Source: Pseudomonadota bacterium (GTDB lineage Bacteria > Pseudomonadota > Gammaproteobacteria > Steroidobacterales > Steroidobacteraceae). Taken from it: DNA of 14,152 nucleotides. The stretch's first letter is position 1; every line of letters begins with the position of its first letter. Positions 1 through 7,202 of the stretch are shown piece by piece. A model generated the notes under the pieces. That model made no database searches, was not told the origin of the DNA, and saw only the letters and a list, made by a program, of their open reading frames with translations. The position numbers and the translations under genes were made by a program. The stretch is from positions 1-14,152 of the forward strand of contig JAEWLQ010000050.1 in NCBI GenBank assembly GCA_023457495.1. Reading direction: 5' to 3'.

Positions 1-82
1 TGGCCGCGGGCAGCCGTTACTGCGCGGCGATCCTGCTTCGCTCACGAATGGACGTACCGCGCGGTTGGCCGTACCGCTACGC

Positions 83-107
83 GCTTCGATGAGTCCCTGA
101 AGACGAC
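83..107 (+). repeat. Left core arm of inverted repeat (25 bp perfect)
   Basis: This 25-bp stretch (begins GCTTCGATGAGTCC, ends AAGACGAC) is the exact reverse complement of 367-391. Homology continues past the core. With a 1-nt gap, TGGCAAGG (123-130), ACGCGATGGGG (140-150) and CGCGGCGCA (160-168) recur in the other arm, so the repeated unit is roughly 90-110 nt at about three-quarters identity by eye. Function is unknown. It could be a dispersed intergenic repeat present twice in opposite orientation. Confidence 0.75.
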
Positions 108-366
108 CGCGCGAACGGCGACTGGCAAGGACGGTGCACACGCGATGGGGCTTCGCGTACGCGGCGCATCCGGCGTTCGCGCAAGGCACCGAGCCGGCAA
201 ACGACTCCCTCAGACTGCGCTAGGCGCCTTTCTAGAATGGCAGAGACAGATAACCCGCCCGCACGGCCGGCGGGCCACAAATCTGGCGCACCCAACAACT
301 GGAGTGCGCCGCGGGAGCGACACCCCATCGCGTGGGCGGCGGCCTTGCCACGCGCAGCCCAGCACA

Positions 367-391
367 GTCGTCTTCAGGGACTCATCGAAGC
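367..391 (-). repeat. Right core arm of inverted repeat (25 bp perfect)
   Basis: Exact reverse complement of 83-107. Read on the minus strand, the homology runs on to about 304 and includes TGGCAAGG, ACGCGATGGGG and CGCGGCGCA in the same order and spacing as the left arm. The two arms are separated by 259 nt, which is long for a functional hairpin. A duplicated repeat family member is more likely than a terminator. Confidence 0.75.
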
Positions 392-417
392 ACTTACCGA
401 TACGACCCACGCCCCCC

Positions 418-462
418 AGGTCTGTCCCCGTTTGCTAGGAAACGAGGAATGTCCCCATTACC
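418..462 (-). repeat. REP-like palindromic element, copy 1, at the 3' end of an unknown gene
   Basis: Read on the minus strand, the segment has the order ATGGGGACATT, CGTTTCCTAGCAAACG, GGGGACAGACC. It aligns over most of its length with the element at 9178-9225 (shared blocks GGGG, CGTTTCCT, GCAAA, GGGG, GACC). It begins at the TAA stop (458-460) of the upstream gene. Short palindromes of this kind are known as REP sequences, often mobilised by tyrosine transposases of the IS200-like RAYT group; assigning this one to that class is inference. It may also help end transcription of the minus-strand operon. Confidence 0.55.
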
Positions 463-889
463 GCAGCATGAGCTTCAGGCGGTTGGTGAAGGACGCCATC
501 TTGCGCGAAAACGAACCGGCGCCGCTGCCGTATGCGGACTGGGCGAAGGCTTCGTGGCAGCCGCCTTTGCCGAGGTAGATGCGGTAGTGGCGCAGCCGCC
601 TGGCGGCTTCGGGGCTCAGAGACGCTTTCTGTAGATAGGCCTTGAGCGCGGGGGAATCTTCGACCTCCGCGACTGCCATGTCGCAACCCAGGATCAGGCC
701 GGGCTTGCAGTCTGCGTAGGGCGTGAAGCGATGCCAGCTCAGCCGGTGGAAATGGATGATGTACGGCGGCAGGTCCGTCATCGCGATGGTCAGCAGCGAC
801 TCGACATCGTTCAGGGAAAAGGAGCAGCTCTCGAATCTCTCCGAGTCCATCGTGGGCAGCAGAATGCGGGGGACGACGTTGATCGCCAT
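458..889 (-). CDS. Unrecognised 143-residue protein at the end of the ubiquinone operon
   Basis: A 143-residue soluble protein with no signal peptide or membrane segment. I do not recognise the family. The reading frame looks real because its composition is ordinary for a protein, unlike the arginine-rich shadow frames: it has a hydrophobic/aromatic centre (PPYIIHFHRLSWHRFTPY, residues 41-58), four cysteines (22, 61, 69, 111) and a basic C-terminus (SFSRKMASFTNRLK). The start is the first ATG after upstream sequence of shadow-like composition; no clear Shine-Dalgarno sequence precedes it. A second Met at residue 14 is an alternative. It lies 92 nt downstream of the DMT permease on the same strand, so it may be the last gene of the ygfB-pepP-ubiH-ubiI unit or have its own promoter. 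The TAA stop merges into the REP-like element. Confidence 0.6.
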   Translation of the reverse strand: MAINVVPRILLPTMDSERFESCSFSLNDVESLLTIAMTDLPPYIIHFHRLSWHRFTPYADCKPGLILGCDMAVAEVEDSPALKAYLQKASLSPEAARRLRHYRIYLGKGGCHEAFAQSAYGSGAGSFSRKMASFTNRLKLMLR

Positions 890-981
890 GCGCGGCGAGT
901 ATCGCCAAGGAGGCGGACGGATGCCGCAATCGCCCACCGGAAACTGGCGCTGTGTCTCGAAATCCGTCGGGCCGGCGCGAC

Positions 982-1851
982 CTAACTTGCGCGTTTCGCC
1001 TCGAAGCGCAGCAGGTACAGTCCGCTGCCGATGATCACGGCGGCGCCGATCAGCGTGCTCCACGCCGGGATCGCCGACCAGACCAGCAGGTCGATCGTCA
1101 TCGCCCACGCGAGCCCGGAGTATTCGAGCGGCGCCACGGTTGCGGCGGGCGCGCGTCGGAAAGCCTCCGTCACTCCCCACTGCCCCAACGCGCCCGAGAA
1201 TGCGACGCCGAGGATGATCCAGTAGTGCTCGGCCTGGATCGGTCGCCACCCAGGCAACGCGATGGCGGTCGCACCGATGGCCAGCATGCAGGTCATCCAG
1301 AACATCATCGACTGGGTGGTGTCGGTGCGACCGAGAATGCGCACCAGCACCGACGACAAGGCGTAACACAACGCGGTGCACAACACCGCGAGCGTACCCA
1401 AGAGCCCGAAACCGTGGGTTTCCGGCCTGAGCACGATCAACACGCCCGAGAACCCGACGAAGATCGCGAGCCACTGCGCGCGCCCGACCCGCTCGCCCAG
1501 CAGGAAGATCGAGAGGATCGCGATCAACAGCGGCGCGACGAAGAACAGCGAGTAGGCCTTCGCGAGCGTCAACTCCCGCAGCGCGAACACGAACGTGATC
1601 ATCATGAAAATCGACAGGACGCCGCGCGCGATGTGCAGCGGCCAGCGGACTCGCACGAGCTGCGTCAACCCGCCCGAGTACCAGGCCCACACGAAAACCA
1701 CGGGCAACGCGGCGGCGCCACGCAGTGACGCCACCTGCGCCGCGGAGTAGTGCGCGGTGAGCAGTTTGAGGCCCGTGTCCATGAAGGCGAACGCGCCGGA
1801 AGAGATGAGCATCGCCGTCATGCCGGCGAGCCGGTCGTGCCGCGATACCAT
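982..1851 (-). CDS. DMT-superfamily (EamA) inner-membrane transporter
   Basis: A 289-residue polytopic membrane protein with about ten hydrophobic segments arranged as two EamA halves, the usual architecture of drug/metabolite transporters of about 280-300 residues. Segments visible by eye include roughly 12-31, 45-60, 78-95, 102-118, 126-142, 150-170, 183-200, 210-225, 245-262 and 264-282. The first half carries the family-typical stretch LTLAKAYSLFFVAPLL (residues 95-110) followed by LGERVGRAQWLAI. The substrate cannot be read from sequence; relatives export amino acids, metabolites or drugs. The start is set by a TGATG overlap with the ubiI stop, implying translational coupling; an upstream in-frame ATG at 1938 would lie deep inside ubiI and is rejected. 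Its place in a ubiquinone operon is unusual compared with E. coli. Confidence 0.88.
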   Translation of the reverse strand: MVSRHDRLAGMTAMLISSGAFAFMDTGLKLLTAHYSAAQVASLRGAAALPVVFVWAWYSGGLTQLVRVRWPLHIARGVLSIFMMITFVFALRELTLAKAYSLFFVAPLLIAILSIFLLGERVGRAQWLAIFVGFSGVLIVLRPETHGFGLLGTLAVLCTALCYALSSVLVRILGRTDTTQSMMFWMTCMLAIGATAIALPGWRPIQAEHYWIILGVAFSGALGQWGVTEAFRRAPAATVAPLEYSGLAWAMTIDLLVWSAIPAWSTLIGAAVIIGSGLYLLRFEAKRAS

Positions 1852-3086
1852 CAACGGGCCGCGTCGGGCAGTTCGCCCGCGAGGCCGAGTGCGCGTTCGA
1901 TGAACAGTCGTTTCGCGAGCGTCGATTTTCCGACCCACGGCAGCCCGCGTTGCGCGAGCTGCGCGAGACGTCCGCTGCCGCGCGCGAGCAGCCGGTCGAA
2001 CACGTCGATGGCGCCGCTCATGATGTCGTTCTCGGAGCGCCGCCAGCGTTCGTAACGCCGCAGCAGCCGCTCAGCCCCCGGGTCCTCGTGTTCGCGTACG
2101 CCGTCGGCGATCACGTCGGCGAGCGCGGCCGCATCGAGCAGGCCGAGGTTGGCGCCCTGCCCCGCGAGCGGATGCACGACGTGCGCGGCATCGCCGACCA
2201 GCGCGACGCGCGGACAGGCGTAGTGCTCCGCCTCGAGGCGCCACAGCGGAAACTCCAGTCTCTGGCTCGCGAGTTTCACCGCTCCCAGCACACCATCGGA
2301 ATCCTCGAACAACGCGCGCTCGAACCGCTCGGGCGTCACGGCCAGCATCTGCCGCGCGCGTTCGGTGGGGATCGACCAGACGATCGAGCTCAGGCCATCC
2401 GCGAGCGGCAGGAAGGCCAGCGTCCCGTCGCCGAGGAAGCGCTGCCAGGCGGTGCGCAGGTGCGGCCGGTCCGTGCGCACCATCGCAACGATGGCGATCT
2501 GTCCGTAATCCGTGCGCCGCGCCGCGAGCCCCGAGAGCTCGCGAACCCGCGACCGCGCGCCATCCGCGCCCACGACCAGCCGCGCGGTGATCTCGCGGGT
2601 TCCACTGCGTACCCGCACGGCCTCCGGCAACTGCTCGAGCGCATCGACCTCGCATTCTTCGAGCACGATGCCCGCGCGCCGCGCGGCGCTCGCGAGCGCG
2701 GCCTGCAAGGTGTTGTTCTGCACGATGGCGCCCAGGTCCGGTTCGTCCGCTTCGGCGGCATCAAACACCAGGGCCTCGCCGCCGTGAGGCGGCACGTCGG
2801 CATGCCATACCTGCATGCGTTCGTACGGCGCCGCCTGGCGCGCCACGTCGTCCCAGGCGCCGGCCGCGCGCAGGATGCGCTCGCTGGCGCGCGACAACGC
2901 GAACACGCGCAGGTCGAGCGGCGGCGGGTGTGCCGCATCGAACGACGCCGGGATGCGTCGGTCGAGCACGGTGATGCGCGCACCCGGGATGATCGCCTCG
3001 CGTGCGAGAAGAACCGCCGTCGCGAGGCCAATGGGCCCGGCGCCGACGACCGCCACTTCGAACTGCGCTTTCACGGCGCGGCTCAT
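1851..3086 (-). CDS. ubiI: UbiI/VisC-type FAD-dependent ubiquinone biosynthesis hydroxylase
   Basis: A 411-residue FAD monooxygenase of the UbiH/UbiF/VisC/COQ6 family, about the usual length (around 400). Motifs seen: the ADP-binding GAGPIG at 15-20, the second FAD/NADPH motif GADGARS at 173-179, and the FAD-ribityl GDAAH...GQGANLG at 298-314. GDAAH, rather than the GNAAQ of UbiH, fits UbiI or UbiF. Gene order ygfB-pepP-ubiH-ubiI matches E. coli, favouring UbiI, which hydroxylates ring carbon C5 in aerobic ubiquinone synthesis. The ATG overlaps the ubiH stop by 4 nt (ATGA), so coupling is likely; an upstream in-frame ATG at 3293 is inside ubiH and rejected. UbiF- or UbiM-like specificity cannot be excluded, since hydroxylase regioselectivity varies among proteobacteria. 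Confidence 0.88.
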   Translation of the reverse strand: MSRAVKAQFEVAVVGAGPIGLATAVLLAREAIIPGARITVLDRRIPASFDAAHPPPLDLRVFALSRASERILRAAGAWDDVARQAAPYERMQVWHADVPPHGGEALVFDAAEADEPDLGAIVQNNTLQAALASAARRAGIVLEECEVDALEQLPEAVRVRSGTREITARLVVGADGARSRVRELSGLAARRTDYGQIAIVAMVRTDRPHLRTAWQRFLGDGTLAFLPLADGLSSIVWSIPTERARQMLAVTPERFERALFEDSDGVLGAVKLASQRLEFPLWRLEAEHYACPRVALVGDAAHVVHPLAGQGANLGLLDAAALADVIADGVREHEDPGAERLLRRYERWRRSENDIMSGAIDVFDRLLARGSGRLAQLAQRGLPWVGKSTLAKRLFIERALGLAGELPDAAR

Positions 3087-4318
3087 TCGAGCGGCAGGCC
3101 GCGCGCCAGGCGCGGCATGCGGCCCGCGAATCCCCAGCTCACGCGCGAGAGCGCGCGCTTCGCCGTCGGGCTCATGTCGAACAGCAGCAACCCGAAGTTG
3201 CGCACGACACCCAGGCCCGGCGCATCGCTGCCGAAGAGTTTGACCAGGCCGTCGGTGAAACGCGTGACGCCCTTGCGATCCTCTTCGCGCCACACCGCGA
3301 AGCGCGCGAGTAGTTCGTCGATGCCCTCGTTGAAACCCCCGCCCTGCGCATCCTGGGGCGCGGCCTGGGCGAGCATCTCGGCAAGCGTGGCCGCATCGCG
3401 CAGCCCGAGATTGAAGCCCTGCCCGGCGACCGGATGCAGCGCCTGCGCGGCGTTGCCGACCAGCACCACGCGGCCCGCGACGGTCCCGGTCGCGCGCGAC
3501 AAGGCCAGTGGATAGGTGTTGCGGCGGCCGACCTTGGTGAATTTCCCCGCCCGCCAGCCGAACGCGGAGAGCAGCTCGGCGGCGAAGGCCTGGTCGTCGA
3601 GCGCCAACAGCTCCGCCGCGCGCGGCGGGCGCACGGCCCAGACGACGGTGTAGCCGCCGCCGGCGGTCGGCAGAACGGCGAGCGGGCCCGAGGCCGTGAA
3701 GCGTTCGAATGCCTCGCCGTTGTTAGGCCGGTTCGTGAAGGCATTCACGACGATGGCGACCTGGCCGTAATCCTCCACATCCGCATCGATGCCCGATCGC
3801 GCGCGCAACACGGAGCCCGCGCCATCGGCGGCCACGGCGAGCCGGGCGTGCACGGTTTCCTTCGCGCCCGCGCGGGAGACTTCGAGCGTCACGCCGTCAG
3901 GTTGCAGCGTCGCGCCGGTCAGTTCGGCCGGCACGGCGAGCTCGACATTGGCCGCGGTGCGCAGCTCCTGCCACAACGCGCGGCCGATCACGCGGTTCGG
4001 CACCACGTAGCCGAATGCGGGCACGCCCTGCTCCTTGCTGTCGAGGCGCGCCACGCCGAATCGTCCCGCGTCGGAGACGTGGATCGAACGGATCGCGGCC
4101 GCTTCCGGCGCCATCGCCGCCCAGCAGCCGAGCGATTCGAAGATCTGGCGCGAGCCATTGCCGAGCGCCGTGGTGCGCTCATCGAAACTGGGTTGGGCCG
4201 CCGACTCGGGCGACACCCCCTCGATCAGCAGCACCTCGAGCCGCGCGGCCCGCAGCGCGAGCGCGAGGCTGGCGCCGACCATGCCACCTCCGACGATCGC
4301 GATATCGACCGTTTTCAT
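3083..4318 (-). CDS. ubiH: 2-octaprenyl-6-methoxyphenyl hydroxylase (UbiH)
   Basis: A 411-residue FAD-dependent monooxygenase, the paralogue of the next gene. It shows the N-terminal Rossmann motif GGGMVG (10-15), the central motif ADGAGS (164-169) and GNAAQALHPVAGQG (288-301). The GNAAQ...HP.AGQGFNLG variant is characteristic of UbiH, which hydroxylates C1 of the ubiquinone ring. It would act in the cytosol, at or near the inner membrane, in the Ubi complex. It starts 10 nt after the pepP stop. The chosen ATG places the Rossmann beta strand (KTVDIAIVGGG) at the N-terminus as in homologues; the earlier in-frame ATG at 4384 lies inside pepP. Both hydroxylases here have exactly the same length. 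Confidence 0.93.
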   Translation of the reverse strand: MKTVDIAIVGGGMVGASLALALRAARLEVLLIEGVSPESAAQPSFDERTTALGNGSRQIFESLGCWAAMAPEAAAIRSIHVSDAGRFGVARLDSKEQGVPAFGYVVPNRVIGRALWQELRTAANVELAVPAELTGATLQPDGVTLEVSRAGAKETVHARLAVAADGAGSVLRARSGIDADVEDYGQVAIVVNAFTNRPNNGEAFERFTASGPLAVLPTAGGGYTVVWAVRPPRAAELLALDDQAFAAELLSAFGWRAGKFTKVGRRNTYPLALSRATGTVAGRVVLVGNAAQALHPVAGQGFNLGLRDAATLAEMLAQAAPQDAQGGGFNEGIDELLARFAVWREEDRKGVTRFTDGLVKLFGSDAPGLGVVRNFGLLLFDMSPTAKRALSRVSWGFAGRMPRLARGLPLE

Positions 4319-4328
4319 GAACGGCGCA

Positions 4329-5699
4329 TCATGCGGCCGATGCCATGAGCCGCTCGATGGCGACGGCGTCCTTCGGCACGCCATCGGTGAGCACTTCGCA
4401 TCCGTCGCGCGTGACGACGACGTCGTCCTCGATGCGGATGCCGATGCCGTGGAATTCCTTCGACACGCCCGGGGTCCCCGGCGCGACGTAGATGCCGGGC
4501 TCGATGGTCAGCGCCATGCCCGGTTCGAACACCCGCCACTCGTCGCCGATCTTGTAGTCGCCGACGTCATGGACATCCATCCCCAGCCAGTGGCCGGTGC
4601 GGTGCATGAAGAACTTGCGGTAGGCGCCCGTCTCCTCGAGCTTGGCGACGCGCCCCTTGAGCAGGCCCGCCTTCACGAGCCCCTGCGTGATCACGCGCAC
4701 CGCCGCTTCGTGCGGTTCGTTCCAGTGATTACCCGGCTTCACGCGCGCGATAGCCGCGTAATTGGCTTCGAGCACGATTTCGTACAGCGCGAGCTGCGCG
4801 GGCGTGAAACGCCCGTTGACGGGAAACGTGCGCGTGATGTCGGAGGCGTAACACTCGACCTCGCAGCCGGCGTCGATGAGCAGGATGTCGCCGTCCTGCA
4901 GGCGCGCATCGTTCTCGCGGTAATGCAGGATGCAACTATTGGCGCCGCCCCCGACGATGGGCAGGTAGGACAGGTCCGCGTTGTGCATTCGGAACTCGTG
5001 CACGATCTCGGCGGCGATTTCGTATTCGTGCCGACCCGGCGCGCAGGCGCGCATCGCCCGCACGTGCGCCTGCGCCGCGATCCGTGCGGCCTCGCGCATG
5101 GTGTCGACTTCCGCGCGGCTCTTGAAGAGGCGCATGTCGTGCAACACGTGATCCAGTGCGACGATCTCCTGCGGCGGATGGCGTCCATTGCGCGCCTGCG
5201 TGCGCAGACCGTTCACCCAGCCGACTACGCGTTGGTCGAATTCCGGATGCGTGCCCATGGCGTAGTAGACCTTGGCGCGGTTCTCGAGCAGACCGGGCAG
5301 GATCTCGTCGATGTCGGTGATCGGGAATGCGTGATCGGCGCCGAAGCTGCGTACCGCGCCCACGGGCCCGGCGCGTTTGCCGTCCCAGGTTTCACGCGCG
5401 GGGTCGCGATCGCGCACGAACAGGATGTATTCACCCTGCGGACGCCCGGGGATGAGCACGGCGACGGATTCGGGCTCCGCGAATCCCGTCAGATAGAAGA
5501 AGTCGCTATCGGGGCGATAGGCGTATTCGACGTCGTTGTTGCGCAGGCGCACGGGCGCGGTGGGCACGATGGCGATCGAATCGCGACCCATCAGCTTTAT
5601 CAGCGCGCGGCGGCGCCGCTTGAATTCATCGCGCGGCATCGCCGCCGGTCGCGCGGGTTTCAGCGGCGTCCTGGAACGCGCGCCTGTCTGCTTCTGCAT
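4329..5699 (-). CDS. pepP: Xaa-Pro aminopeptidase (aminopeptidase P)
   Basis: A 456-residue M24B metallopeptidase that removes N-terminal residues preceding proline. The N-terminal domain (about 21-180, starting MPRDEFKRRR) is followed by the pita-bread catalytic domain. All five expected di-manganese ligands are visible: D276 (LLIDAGC), D287 (SDITRTFPVNG), H370 (TGHWLGMDVHDVG), E400 (TIEPGIY) and E424 (GIRIEDD). The start at 5699 has a GAGG ribosome binding site five bases upstream. An internal Met at residue 21 would give 436 residues, closer to E. coli PepP (about 441), but has a poorer site, so a basic 20-residue extension is possible. It lies 20 nt after ygfB and 10 nt before ubiH, the same order as in E. 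coli. Confidence 0.95.
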   Translation of the reverse strand: MQKQTGARSRTPLKPARPAAMPRDEFKRRRRALIKLMGRDSIAIVPTAPVRLRNNDVEYAYRPDSDFFYLTGFAEPESVAVLIPGRPQGEYILFVRDRDPARETWDGKRAGPVGAVRSFGADHAFPITDIDEILPGLLENRAKVYYAMGTHPEFDQRVVGWVNGLRTQARNGRHPPQEIVALDHVLHDMRLFKSRAEVDTMREAARIAAQAHVRAMRACAPGRHEYEIAAEIVHEFRMHNADLSYLPIVGGGANSCILHYRENDARLQDGDILLIDAGCEVECYASDITRTFPVNGRFTPAQLALYEIVLEANYAAIARVKPGNHWNEPHEAAVRVITQGLVKAGLLKGRVAKLEETGAYRKFFMHRTGHWLGMDVHDVGDYKIGDEWRVFEPGMALTIEPGIYVAPGTPGVSKEFHGIGIRIEDDVVVTRDGCEVLTDGVPKDAVAIERLMASAA

Positions 5700-5719
5700 G
5701 GAATCCTCGATGTGCCCCT

Positions 5720-6286
5720 TCAATGGAGCGATGCGGAATCGGGCGACGGGTCCGATCCGCGCGCGGGCGCGAGTTCGACGAACAGCAGCTGCACGCCGAC
5801 GCGCACGAATTCGACGACCTCGGCGAACGCGGTCTCGTTCTCCTCGTTCTCTTCGTCGGCCTCGACCCCCACATGCGTGATCTCGGTCAGGTCGCGGATG
5901 ATTTCGCCGGCCTCGGTGGACACGTTGCCCGGATCGGCGGTGGCGCCGGAACCGAGGCCATACAGAAATCCCTGGCACCACAACGACAACGCTTCGGCGC
6001 GTTCGCCGAGCGGGGCTTCGTCATCGGGAAGCAGCGGTGCGAAATCGGCGTCGTTGCCGACCAGCGTGCGCACCATCGAGTCGTAGACGTTCTGCAGCAC
6101 CGAGCTCTGCAGCACCGCCTCGTCGGCGGATTCGTCCGGCAGGATGTCGCGCAGCCATTCGATGAGGCCGTAGTCGCGCGAGCTGCACAACGCGCCGGCG
6201 AGGGTGCCGTGCGCCTCCGCGGGCTCGGACAGGGCGTGCGCGTCACGCAGCACACGCTCGAACTCATCGTAAGTGGCGGCCAACAT
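5720..6286 (-). CDS. ygfB: UPF0149 family protein YgfB
   Basis: A 188-residue acidic protein of the YgfB/YecA (UPF0149) family, normally about 190 residues. Typical signatures seen: HGTLAGALC (27-34), SLWCQGFLYGLG (101-112), the D-x-x-E-I motif near 132-136 and the C-terminal EFVRVGVQLLFVEL (159-172). In Pseudomonas, YgfB has been linked to regulation of beta-lactam resistance through ampDh3; its general role is unclear. It is the first gene of the minus-strand unit. The ATG at 6286 is chosen because upstream codons run into the divergent gene's control region. The following gap to pepP is 20 nt. No strong Shine-Dalgarno precedes it; a CATAAT box (complement of 6293-6298) lies so close that the transcript could be nearly leaderless. 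Confidence 0.92.
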   Translation of the reverse strand: MLAATYDEFERVLRDAHALSEPAEAHGTLAGALCSSRDYGLIEWLRDILPDESADEAVLQSSVLQNVYDSMVRTLVGNDADFAPLLPDDEAPLGERAEALSLWCQGFLYGLGSGATADPGNVSTEAGEIIRDLTEITHVGVEADEENEENETAFAEVVEFVRVGVQLLFVELAPARGSDPSPDSASLH

Positions 6287-6306
6287 GGGGGAATTATGCC
6301 CCGAAT

Positions 6307-6336
6307 TTGACCCCCACGAGAGCGGAGCCCTATAGT
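6307..6336 (+). promoter_or_regulatory. Sigma-70-like promoter for the coiled-coil gene / zapA unit
   Basis: TTGACC (6307-6312) and TATAGT (6331-6336) are separated by 18 nt and match the -35 and -10 consensus at five and four to five positions. The predicted start site, about 6343, falls within a couple of bases of the ATG at 6345, so the message would be leaderless or nearly so. It sits in the 58-nt divergent gap shared with ygfB. Confidence 0.5.
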
Positions 6337-6344
6337 CCCGCGCC

Positions 6345-6596
6345 ATGAACGACAACAATAATGAATCAGGGAAGAGTGGCAAACCCGGCTTCGATGGGGA
6401 GTTCGCGCAGCTCGAACGCCGTGTCGAAGAACTGCTCCTGGTGGTCGAAGCCCTCCGGGAGGAGAACCGCGCCCTGCGTCAGCGTCAGGAATCGCTGGCC
6501 GCCGAACGTTCCGCGTTCGCACAGCGCAACGACCAGGTGCGCGCGCGCGTCGAGGCCATGATCGGCCGCCTCAAGACGATGGAGCACACTGCGTGA
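6345..6596 (+). CDS. Small coiled-coil protein, TIGR02449/ZapB-like, upstream of zapA
   Basis: An 83-residue protein with a short polar Asn/Gly/Ser N-terminus (1-16) followed by a continuous heptad-like coiled coil from about 18 to 80 (QLERRVEELLLVVEALREEN, then further Leu/Ala-spaced turns). It resembles the TIGR02449 family, small proteins commonly encoded just before zapA in Gammaproteobacteria and similar in form to the division factor ZapB. By context it may act with ZapA at the FtsZ ring, but that is inference. It overlaps the zapA GTG start by 4 nt. There is no Shine-Dalgarno sequence before its ATG, consistent with a very short leader. Confidence 0.85.
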   Translation: MNDNNNESGKSGKPGFDGEFAQLERRVEELLLVVEALREENRALRQRQESLAAERSAFAQRNDQVRARVEAMIGRLKTMEHTA

Positions 6597-6910
6597 GCGA
6601 CAAGGAACCGGCGCACGTCAACGTGCGAATCCTCGAGAAGGAGTACTTCGTTTCCTGTCCTTCCGACGAGCGCGCCGATCTGCTCGACTCCGCCGAATAC
6701 CTCAACAAGAAGATGCGCGAGATCCGCGACACCGGCAAAGTGGTCGGCGCCGATCGCATTGCCGTGATCGCGGCGCTCAACATGGCCAACGAGCTGCTGC
6801 GCCTGCGCAAGCACGAGAACGAATTGCAGGGCCCGGTGAGCGGACGCGTGAAGCACATGCGCGAGCGTGTCGAGAATGCGCTACAGAGAACCCGCCAACT
6901 GGATCTCTGA
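6593..6910 (+). CDS. zapA: Cell division protein ZapA
   Basis: A 105-residue protein that bundles FtsZ protofilaments at the Z ring. Features seen: an N-terminal beta region with VNVRILEKEYFVSCP (residues 9-23), the conserved helical segment that sets the positions of residues in the globular head (LLDSAEYLNKKMREIRD), DRIAVIAALNMANELL (about 54-69), and a C-terminal coiled coil for tetramer formation. Length is close to E. coli ZapA (109). It starts at GTG, overlapping the previous stop as GTGA, with GGAG at 6581-6584 eight bases upstream. A strong terminator follows 23 nt after the stop. Confidence 0.95.
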   Translation: MSDKEPAHVNVRILEKEYFVSCPSDERADLLDSAEYLNKKMREIRDTGKVVGADRIAVIAALNMANELLRLRKHENELQGPVSGRVKHMRERVENALQRTRQLDL

Positions 6911-6933
6911 GCGGCATCCCACAAATTTTCGTG

Positions 6934-6958
6934 AACGCCGTCGTTTCGACGGCGTTTT
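6934..6958 (+). terminator. Rho-independent terminator after zapA
   Basis: A perfect 10-bp stem (AACGCCGTCG at 6934-6943 with CGACGGCGTT at 6947-6956), a TTT loop and a short T run to 6958. It separates the zapA unit from the 6S RNA gene. Confidence 0.85.
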
Positions 6959-6999
6959 CCTATGTGGCGCTTGCGCCTGAAACGTGTAAAGTCACTCGT

Positions 7000-7188
7000 G
7001 CGCTGCCTGTGGTGTTCGACAGCGGGTCGGGTTACCTCTCGACCGTAATGTAAACGCCCAGGGACCACGCCTTTCCGGCAGTACTGTGCAAGTCCGCTTC
7101 GAGCGGAAAGCCTTAAATGTCGGGGCCGGTCCCACCTTGTTGCTCTGGTTCGAGAGCAACGATTCGCACCGGCATTTACGGGTAGCGC
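7000..7188 (+). ncRNA. ssrS: 6S RNA
   Basis: 6S RNA binds the sigma-70 RNA polymerase holoenzyme as a mimic of an open promoter. It lies between zapA and ygfA, as in E. coli. The ends pair as an 11-bp terminal stem (GCGCTGCCTGT at 7000-7010 with ACGGGTAGCGC at 7178-7188, two G-U pairs), giving about 189 nt against 184 in E. coli. The 3' half contains GCCTTAAA, as in E. coli 6S after the central bubble, and an apical hairpin closed by GTTGCTCT/AGAGCAAC near 7138-7160. A second hairpin TCCGCT/AGCGGA lies just before GCCTTAAA. Exact processed ends are uncertain by several bases. No convincing -35/-10 pair was found upstream beyond a TAAAGT at 6987-6992. Confidence 0.88.
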
Positions 7189-7202
7189 TTTATCTCTTTC
7201 AC

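Larger units (their letters stand above)
1..417. other. Gene-free region upstream (3') of the first gene, with long inverted repeat
   Basis: I see no credible coding sequence here. The short open frames on both strands lack a ribosome binding site, overlap one another and have arginine-rich composition typical of GC-rich non-coding DNA. The region is dominated by two related sequences in inverted orientation (about 61-170 and 304-413), annotated separately. It lies beyond the 3' end of a minus-strand operon, and what is to its left is outside the window. It may be repeat-family DNA or the edge of an old insertion; no transposase or recombinase gene is visible. Confidence 0.6.

Noticed and set aside
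285..420. Possible integron attC site (ACCCAAC near 290 fits RYYYAAC)
   Set aside because: No matching GTTRRRY partner at a suitable distance, and no integrase or cassette array.
237..578. Plus-strand open frame of 113 codons across the inverted repeat and the minus-strand gene
   Set aside because: It has no ribosome binding site, crosses the repeat and REP-like element and overlaps the more credible minus-strand gene in antisense.
4035..6086. 683-codon plus-strand open frame across pepP and ubiH
   Set aside because: It is the antisense of two clearly recognised genes; the long frame is a by-product of high GC content.
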